Source of the DNA: Pholiota molesta
Lineage: Eukaryota > Basidiomycota > Agaricomycetes > Agaricales > Strophariaceae
NCBI GenBank assembly: GCA_014925825.1
Contig: JACGCK010000096.1
Coordinates: forward strand, 1-64,000
Length of the DNA: 64,000 bases
Direction of reading: 5' to 3'
Below are positions 57,131-64,000 of the stretch, in pieces (within the stretch, counting starts at the first letter, position 1; each line of letters begins with the position of its first letter). The notes under the pieces were generated by a model. The model ran no database searches. It was not told where the DNA came from and was given only the letters and a program-made list of their open reading frames with translations. A program made the position numbers and the translations under genes.

Positions 57131-58288
57131 ATGCCTCTCTCTTATGTTTGTAACAATAATCGGCATCCGAGACTCCCACCAGAACTTTTCCGCCCAATAT
57201 TCAAACATCTCGATGGACATCGACCCACGTTCTTCGCTCTATCTCTGTGCAACAGGTATCTTCGCGAAGATGCTGAACGCGAGTTGTACACCAGGATCGA
57301 CGCGTCCTTGGCTACAGATCCATCACTGCATATTGCGTTCCTCACTACGGTATCCCAAAACCGCCGTCTTGCATCCTACGTGCGAGTGTATCACATTAAC
57401 AGTATCGTCCACTACCGGAAAGCGCCTTTGTGGAACCTGTTATATCGGGCGCTCAGATGTATGACCGGGCTGAAAGTGCTTCATCTCCGGGTGTCCGGTG
57501 GGCATCCCGCGGCGGAGCTTTTGTTGGACGTCCCTTTTCAATTAGAAAGAATGCATTGGGGGAATCACTCCGAGGGCTGGAAAATGACTACCGTTCTCGA
57601 GCAGCAGCAGCACCTCAGGTACCTCTATCTCGAGTCAGAAGAAGGCACTACTTTCCCGCTCATCTGTTGCCCACACCTGAAAGAGCTTTCCGGAAACAGA
57701 GGAACATTGGAAGCCTTGCTGCACGGTAGACGTGTTGAAAACGTAGAATGGGTACCCGAATTGGATGACGACACTGGGAGCGGGGGCGTGAGCCAAATCG
57801 GAGCAGAGCTCGGACACCTGAAGGGGTTATCGTTTGGCGGCTATTTTGCGCGTCCATATTTTGGGCACATTGTGGACTATCTAGAGCGACTAGAAAAGTT
57901 GGCACTAGTGGGACTCTTATCCGATGTATGCAATTTTTGGCGTAAATTATGTCCATGTGCCACTGATTCTTGCGTATCTACACAGGAACTTCTGTTGCTC
58001 AAACGCGTCAAGCCATTGCGCGAGCTCGTGATCTCCTTCCACTGGGGAAGCCGCGATCTTTCCATCCCACGCGAAACCGATCAGCGTCAGCGCCTTGTAG
58101 AAGATCTCTTTTCATGGTGTGAAAATCTGCTCTGCGTGGACATTGCTTATGAATCGACTACCCACACGACGGAGATCTGGTATCAGCGATGGACAAGAGA
58201 GACGACGCAAAGCAGCCCAATAATGGTATCACCCACGGAGATTAAGTACGGATGGTTTGGCGGAGGTGGAAGTGCCAGTAATATTTAG
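57131..58288 (+). CDS. F-box-like protein with degenerate LRR region
   Basis: Probable substrate adaptor for an SCF ubiquitin ligase or a related basidiomycete protein. The N-terminal RLPPELFRPIFKHLDG with following LSLCNRYLREDAERELYTRI resembles an F-box helix trio. Leucine-rich strands follow (LKVLHLRVSG, LRYLYLESEE, LEKLALVGLL, LRELVISFHW). The frame is open across 386 codons, but 57926-57985 is an excellent 60-nt intron (GAT|GTATGC, branch-like CTGAT, CACAG|GAA). Removing it gives 365 residues and joins VGLLSD to ELLLLKRVKPLREL, which reads better than the Cys-rich insert. No stop lies in the intron. Confidence in the F-box call is moderate. Confidence 0.65.
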   Translation: MPLSYVCNNNRHPRLPPELFRPIFKHLDGHRPTFFALSLCNRYLREDAERELYTRIDASLATDPSLHIAFLTTVSQNRRLASYVRVYHINSIVHYRKAPLWNLLYRALRCMTGLKVLHLRVSGGHPAAELLLDVPFQLERMHWGNHSEGWKMTTVLEQQQHLRYLYLESEEGTTFPLICCPHLKELSGNRGTLEALLHGRRVENVEWVPELDDDTGSGGVSQIGAELGHLKGLSFGGYFARPYFGHIVDYLERLEKLALVGLLSDVCNFWRKLCPCATDSCVSTQELLLLKRVKPLRELVISFHWGSRDLSIPRETDQRQRLVEDLFSWCENLLCVDIAYESTTHTTEIWYQRWTRETTQSSPIMVSPTEIKYGWFGGGGSASNI

Positions 58289-59919
58289 AACTTGAAATGA
58301 CATGTAGTCTGAAAGTACAATTTCTCGGCGCTTTTGCTAAAGTGTAGATAACAATGATCTCTTCGTTGATATCTTCGGTTTGTGGTTTGTATGAAGGATG
58401 ATTCAAGCGCCCGTTGCTTATCTCATACCGTTTACCACTGACAAGTGCACGGAATGGAATTAGAGTCGACATGCTGAAATTGCACTATATTGCATTCACA
58501 CAGATATACAATTACATAGTAAATAAGTAAATTTTATACGATTCGATTTAAAAATGACTTAGGGGTTTCTCTCGACGCTTTGTATTTCTTTCTGTCGTCG
58601 ATCTACTTCGGATGGTTTCATGATCTGGGTTCTACATTAGATCTGTCGGTATTCCTAGATTAAAGCTTACCACTTGGTAATTGTGAGTTTGTAATGGAGA
58701 ATACATAGATCATTGAGACTTGTGGACCCTCCAATGTTCAATGTTGTGCGAGGCATGTTTGGCATGGTATCATATATAGGATTATCATTTAAAGAATTCA
58801 TATACCAGTGTGGGCAACAACCAACCACTGGCATTTGTACATACATTTTTAATTCGCGTCATAGGGATATCACTACGGTTTCGTCGTGATCCCAAGCGCT
58901 TCCAAGAGCACCATACTAAACTCGTTTGACCGCCTCCGATCCCCGACCTTCTGAAGGTAGTAGAGAAGAGTAGAGACTGTAGAGGAAAAGATCGGTATTG
59001 GCCAGGCATTGTCGAAGCTATCGAGGCGAAGTTGGGATAAGCATATCAGAAGCCATGGCCAGCTTGACCCGTTTGCTTCCAGTACCACCGCCATCGACAC
59101 GAAACACACGCCGCAACTCGAAAAACGACATGGCTCAAGGAACGCATCATCCGACGACCCGGAACGATCTATACAACGAACCCACAATTCATACTCTATA
59201 TAATACACTGTCGTCACAACCAAGACGACGAAGGACTTCCCCCTGTGCGCAAGGTTCTATAGCTTTGGAAAATCTGCGAAATTAACGTATATATGCATGC
59301 GAGTGTCCGTGGATGGCATGAAAAAAAGCGTGTATGAAAGGAAGCAAGTCTGAAAGAGGAAACGGGCCAGGAGAGGGACGAGACGAAGGGAGAATGAGAG
59401 GCGGGAAAAACAAAAATCGTGTACAAGTGAAAGCAAAGCATATGGGGCGTATATGTATAAAGGACCAGATAGAGAAAGAATGCGTGGAAAAAGCATAGCA
59501 CGATAACAGCAAAGGAGAAACAGATACGACGATAGCATGAAAAGCAATGCAGACAATGGACATGGAGAAAGAAAGGAGAAGATTACACACGAAAAGCGAC
59601 AACCAAGCAACCGCTTGGGTGCTATAGCTTTGAGATTCCGCGAAATTAAGTATGCATGCGGAAGTCCGTGGATGGCATGAATAAGTGTGTTCGAAAAACA
59701 AGGCAGAAATGGGCCAGGAGAGAGTCGAGCAAGGAACCGAAAGCTATAGATGCAGGAAACTTTGAAAGCATATACAGCAAGGGGACGTGGACAACCAAAC
59801 ATGAAAGAAAAGAGAGAGAATCCCAAACGAAACAAAAAAAAAGAGAAAACGCGAGGCACACTCACCCACACTCATCCAATTGTCAAACAATCCAACCCGT
59901 CAGCATTTTTGAAACCCTC
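58289..59919. other. Intergenic region with direct repeats
   Basis: 58640-58745 repeats a segment found after SDR2 (56640-56735). Within 59225-59400 and 59610-59740 two imperfect direct copies share CTATAGCTTTG, CGCGAAATTAA, TGCATGCG-AGTCCGTGGATGGCATGAA and GGGCCAGGAGAG. A 116-codon minus-strand ORF (58873-59223) overlaps a plus-strand ORF and has no recognised content. The 3' UTR of the photoreceptor gene should be at the right end. Confidence 0.5.
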
Positions 59920-62764
59920 CTACGCCCCGTCGATCGCGCTCCACGCCCGCTTCAGCCCCGACCCATACCCCGGCGTAGGACCCGTGTTCCACTCCTGCGG
60001 CGTCTCGCAGCGCGGCGGGCGCGGCAGCGGCGGCACGACGTACTGCGCGTGAGGAACAGGCTGGTGTAGGTACGGCACCATGGTCGCTGGCGGTGGTGGT
60101 AGCGGCGGTAGCGATGGTGGTGGTTCGTAGTCGTAGTGCAGCTGCTGCGGGTACGGGTCGCGGTGCGCGTGCTGCGGCTGCGAGGTGAACAACGGCGGGG
60201 GCGGCGGCGGGGCGGGGTCCGCGTAGACGCGCGGGTGCGGGTGCAGCTGGTGCTGTTGTTGTTGTGGCTCGTACAGCCCAGCCTCGTACCCCATCCCCTG
60301 AGCGGGCTGCGGCGCGTCCACCACCACTGTCACCACGCCCGCTGCGGCCTCCGCCGCCTCCAGCGCCGCGAGCTCCTCGCGCAGGCGCAGGTTCGTGATG
60401 CGCAGCTGCTGCAGCTCGTACTGCCAGCTCGACCCGCGCGCGACCGCGAGCGCGTCGAACATGTCGTCCTCCAACAGCGCGTCCGCGGCCGCCGGCGCGC
60501 CACCAGGGAAGAGCGGCGGGACCGCGCCCGCTAACGACGACAACGACGGTACACTTCCCTCCAGCTGCACACCGCCCCCCTCCGCCGCGGCGCCGGGCAT
60601 GATCGTCAGCGCGTCCGCGACGCGGATCTGGAACACCAGCGGCGCGGGCGTGATGCTCGCGCCCGCATCCCTCGCCGGCAGCACAGTCTGCGGCGGCGCG
60701 TCCGGCTCCGGCTCCGCGTCCGCGCGGTAGAGCACGAACCACACGTCCACGCGCGCGCCGTCCCGCCGTCGCAGCGCGCACCGCGTCTTCATCACTCTTG
60801 CCGGGTCCGCCTGCACCCCTCCACCACTACCACCACTGGCGCCGGGACCACTACTGCCCCCACGGGAGCGCTGCTGGCGCTGGTACGCGCGCATCGACGC
60901 AACGAACCCGCCCAACGCGTCCGCCGCGCCCTCATCACACAGCACAGATGCGAGCGCGCGCCCGCGCAGCGCGTCCGGGGCCCAGCCGAGCACGTCCGGC
61001 GCGCCGCGCCCGACGGAGAGGAACGCCGCGGTCGCGCGGCACGCGCCGCCGAGCGTGCCCCACACCTCCTGCGCCTGCTCTCTATACGCCCCTCCATCCG
61101 TGCCCCTTCCACCCCCACCGTTCCTGCCACCTCCTTCCGTACCAGTGCCGCCGGACAAGCCGACGCCCCCCACGGGCACCCGCATCCCCCTCGCCAGCCC
61201 GCCCGCCGCGCGCACGTCCGCCCACGGGAGGCGCAGCATCTCGCGCGCGCGCCCGGCAAGGACGACCGCCTTCTTCCCCTTGCCCGGCTCCGCGAGGAGG
61301 CGCCCGCGGCACTCGACCCACACGTAGCGCCCCATCTTCGTGCGCGCGCGGAAGAGCAGCGCTACGCCGCGCTGCTGCGGCTGCCCGGTGTGATGGAGCT
61401 GCGGAACCAGCTGGCTCGTCGCATTTTCATGGATGGTGTTGACGCTAGAAGAGGAGGTGGGGTGGGACGAAGACGCGCTGCTATCCTTCAGCTCTCTCAA
61501 CAGCGGCACGACGTCCTCCGGATGCGCATAGCTCGCAATCGACGTCCCGACCATCTCCGCGGCCTCGTACCCGAGCACGCGCCGCACGCTCGGCGCGACG
61601 TACTGGAACTCGCCCTTGATCGACACGACGTGGATGAAGTCCGGCGCGGCCTCCAGGAGCAGCAGCGAGAGCGCGTGGCCCGCGCCGCTGGCGGCGGGGT
61701 CGTCCGCGGAGGAGGTGGAGGGGGTGGGGTGGGTGGAGGTAAGGGTGAGGGGGATGGAGCGCAGGAACGCGGGGTCCGCGAGCATGCGCCGGAGGTCCTT
61801 GGACATCACGAGCGGCGGGATCGCATTCGCCTTGCGATCGCGCGCAGTCGCAGCCACCGGCGGCGCCTGCACCTGCACCTGCACGACCGCCCCGCGCTGC
61901 TGCACGCCCGGCACAGACGCATAATTCACAAGATAGCTCCCGTCCCTCAGCTTCTCCAGGATCGCATTCGGCTGCTCCGTCAGGTCCACCTGGAAGCCCA
62001 CCTGGTACACCGCCTCCTCCCGCTCCCCCTCGGGCACCGGGATGACCGTGACGAGGTTCACAAACGCCGCGCCGCCCTTCTTATAATTCACAATGCTCGT
62101 CTGGCACTCCTTCCCCGCGCCCAGGCTCCGCCGCAGATGCGCCACCGCCTCGGGCGACGTCCACGCGCGCGGCTCCCCCCTTCCCACGCGCCCGCCCGGC
62201 GCCTGCAGGAACCGGCAGTTCCGCCCGAGCACCTCGCGCTCCGCGTACCCCGTCAGGGCGCAGAACGCCGGCGAGCAATAGACGACGGGGTGGTCGAACC
62301 GGCGCACGTCGACGACGACGAAGGCGCACGTGAAGTCGACGGGGCCCAGCGCGATGCGCGGGGCGGGGCGGCTGGCGATGCGCGCGAGGATGGAGAGCAG
62401 GTCGAAGCCCGAGGCGGAGTACACGGGGAGGCCCAGCGGGGCGGGCGGCGGCAGGCCCGCGAGGAAGATGCTGAGGTCGGGCGGCGGCGGGTGCGCAGCG
62501 GGCAGGGGCTGCTGCTGGACGGGCTGCACGGGGAGGGGGTAGTCGAACGGGTTGGCGGACGACTCGTGCGCGCTGTCTACGGGCGGGTAGTCGAATCTGG
62601 GCAGAGGTCAGCGACGAACGCACGGGGCCGCAGCGCACGCACTCATTGGGGCCGACAGGGACAGGGAACCAGTCTGGGTTGATGAGCTCGGCGCCGCCGC
62701 CGTCGACAAGGGTGTTGCCATAGACGAAGTGGGGGATCTGGAGCTGGAGCTGGTGGTGGTCCAT
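59920..62764 (-). CDS. wc-1: White Collar-1-like blue-light photoreceptor (LOV-PAS-PAS)
   Basis: FAD-binding light sensor that, in basidiomycetes, pairs with a WC-2 GATA factor to switch on light-responsive genes in the nucleus. Exon 1 62643-62764, intron 62597-62642 (46 nt), exon 2 59920-62596; 932 residues. The LOV domain (~130-270) has the photoactive Cys (about 168) in GRNCRFLQAPGG, preceded by PVVYCSPAFCALTGY and followed by SIVNYKKGGAAFVNLVTVIP. A second PAS starts PDFIHVVSIKGEFQYVAPS, with RYVWVECRGRLL at its end. A third, weaker PAS is VLGWAPDALRGRALASVLCD to RVDVWFVLYRAD. The C terminus is Pro/Gln/His-rich and ends LKRAWSAIDGA. No C-terminal zinc finger is present, as known for basidiomycete WC-1. 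Large ORFs opposite this gene are shadows. Confidence 0.88.
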
Positions 62765-62912
62765 GACAAGCAGCCCGCTGCTCCCACCGTCAATACATAG
62801 CCCTTAGTCAGCCATCACGGCGTCTTCAGCCTCACGCTCGATCTGATCCCTCTCATACAAAAAATAAGCTCGCATTGCCACACTAAACTACAGCTATCGA
62901 CAATCACCCCCA

Positions 62913-63754
62913 TCAAGCGCGGAGTTGGTTGCGCAGGTTCTTCTCCAGGGGGCCCTTGGGCCGGATGTACTGCACATACGCTCCATCCCTACATATAACG
63001 TTAGCACCCCTTCCCATTCCATATGAGGAAACCGTACGTACTGCAACACCTTCTTGTCCTCCTTGAGCTTCAGGTACTCGCCCTTGTCGACGCTCGTGAA
63101 GCCCCACTTCTTCGACACGATGATCTTCTGCCTCCCGGGGAACTTGTAGCGCGCGCGGCGCAGCGCCTCCATCACCACAGGCGCGTTCGCGTCCTTGCAG
63201 CGGATCGACAGGATGATCTGCCCGATGTTGACACGCGCGACGGTGCCGTAGGGCTTGCCCCACGCACCACGCATACCCGTCTGCAGCCTACACAACCCCC
63301 GTCAATCCCTTTTTCTTTTACACACTCCCATAACAGTAGGATACGCACCTATCAGCACCAGCGCACGACAACATCTTGTTGATGCGAATGACGTGGAACG
63401 GGTGCACGCGCACGCGCAGATGGAACGAGTCCTTGCCCGACGTCTTCGTCACGTACTTGTTCGCGCAGATGCGCGCCGCCTCGAGCGCCTCGGACGACAG
63501 CTGCTCGTACTCGTCCGACACCAGGTGGCAGCAGAACGGGAACTCGTCGACGTTCGCGCGCTTGCGGCCCAGATCGAAGATCCTGATCTAATCCACACAC
63601 ACCACACCACCAGTCCGTTAGCCTTGCCGCGGAACACAGAGTTTCGATAGGAAGGAGAACGCACTTTGGGGTCAGGGACACCGCGGTTGTACCTCGACTT
63701 CGGGTACGGCTTGTTCTTGCAGTAGCGGTAGCAGCGGGCGGGACGGCGACCCAT
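62913..63754 (-). CDS. RPL10: 60S ribosomal protein uL16 (RPL10)
   Basis: Late-assembling protein of the large ribosomal subunit, near the peptidyl-transferase centre. Four exons: 63665-63754, 63349-63587, 63042-63287, 62913-62988, giving 216 residues. It starts [20 protein letters not shown] and contains [79 protein letters not shown] (the family's most conserved block) and [15 protein letters not shown]. It ends LRNQLRA. Length and exon frames are complete, with introns of 53, 61 and 77 nt. It lies upstream of and in the same orientation as the photoreceptor gene, with 148 bp between its stop and the photoreceptor ATG. Confidence 0.96.
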
Positions 63755-64000
63755 TGTATTTTCTGACAAACCAAAAAAGAAAGGCGAAAAATCAGCACTT
63801 CTGCCCTTCGAATCCACACCCCAGTCACAACTCGACACGAATCCGCGAGTCCCGAGCGCCAGAGCCCCTCCCACACACCCTCCTGAGCCACAACGTCATC
63901 TCATCCCCTCCGCCCGCATCCATCCCAATCCACCTCTCATCCCGTCCAAATCCTTCATCCCAGGGCTCCAACCACTCATTCCTCGCTCAATCCATCGGGA
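63755..64000 (-). promoter_or_regulatory. RPL10 5' region
   Basis: Pyrimidine- and purine-rich segments directly upstream of the RPL10 ATG (on the minus strand TTTCTTTTTTGGTTTGTCAG precedes it). Such T-rich leaders are usual for ribosomal protein genes. The window ends here and no further gene is visible. Confidence 0.4.

Noticed and set aside
61390..62682. 430-codon plus-strand ORF and others opposite the photoreceptor gene
   Set aside because: Arg/His-rich composition and no recognisable motif. The opposite strand encodes the LOV/PAS protein.

Overview
The window looks like a transposon-rich piece of a basidiomycete (probably Agaricomycete) nuclear genome. Reasons seen in the sequence: genes split by many 46-77 nt GT-AG introns; a Fus3/Kss1-type MAP kinase; a White Collar-1-type LOV/PAS protein with no GATA finger; a CCCH finger protein with poly-Q tracts; an F-box-like protein; and Ty1/copia, non-LTR and foldback DNA elements. 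No prokaryotic or organellar features are visible. I had no database, so gene names rest on motifs and family memory.

Layout. (1) 1-7225: two copies of one Ty1/copia family lie head to head. The minus-strand copy (LTR 2168-2372) runs off the left edge and lacks the integrase core. The plus-strand copy is 5' truncated and its integrase is split by a 1.8 kb foldback element (2648-4465) with an 8-bp target duplication. (2) 7226-14945: decayed minus-strand gene pieces, a second foldback element of the same terminal type (10685-12358, 8-bp target duplication) and a solo copia LTR (14080-14330, TCAGC duplication). (3) 14946-25166: a 10 kb nested inverted-repeat structure. An outer element has ~1 kb terminal inverted repeats, and a second element (~2.5 kb) sits in it twice in opposite orientations. 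Each copy of that second element carries the same short ORF. (4) 25167-26828: a gene remnant and simple repeats.

(5) 26829-30767: a gene island with a MAP kinase (-), a divergent EthD-like dimeric alpha-beta barrel protein (+) and a ribokinase-type pfkB kinase (-). The ribokinase frame needs one more base. (6) ~31.5-37.17 kb: a decayed non-LTR retrotransposon with a coiled-coil ORF1, an APE-type endonuclease, a broken reverse transcriptase, a C-terminal CCHC finger and a CACTAT tail. (7) 37952-40912: the CCCH protein. (8) 43509-46368: an 11-exon ferric reductase with an 11-nt microexon, a GC-AG intron and one apparent 1-nt frameshift, followed by a ~0.6 kb tandem duplication of its tail.

(9) 47.7-51.4 kb: two near-identical copies of an unknown ~193-aa gene that differ abruptly only in the first ~23 residues. 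Each is followed by a relic of ferric reductase exon 6. (10) 52415-56607: two tandem short-chain dehydrogenases with the same six-exon structure and similar proximal promoters. (11) 57131-58288: an F-box-like gene. (12) 59920-63754: a WC-1-like blue-light receptor gene and ribosomal protein uL16/RPL10, both on the minus strand.

The host genes do not form one pathway. The window reads as ordinary conserved genes separated by nested transposons, with tandem duplication and gene conversion between 46 and 57 kb.
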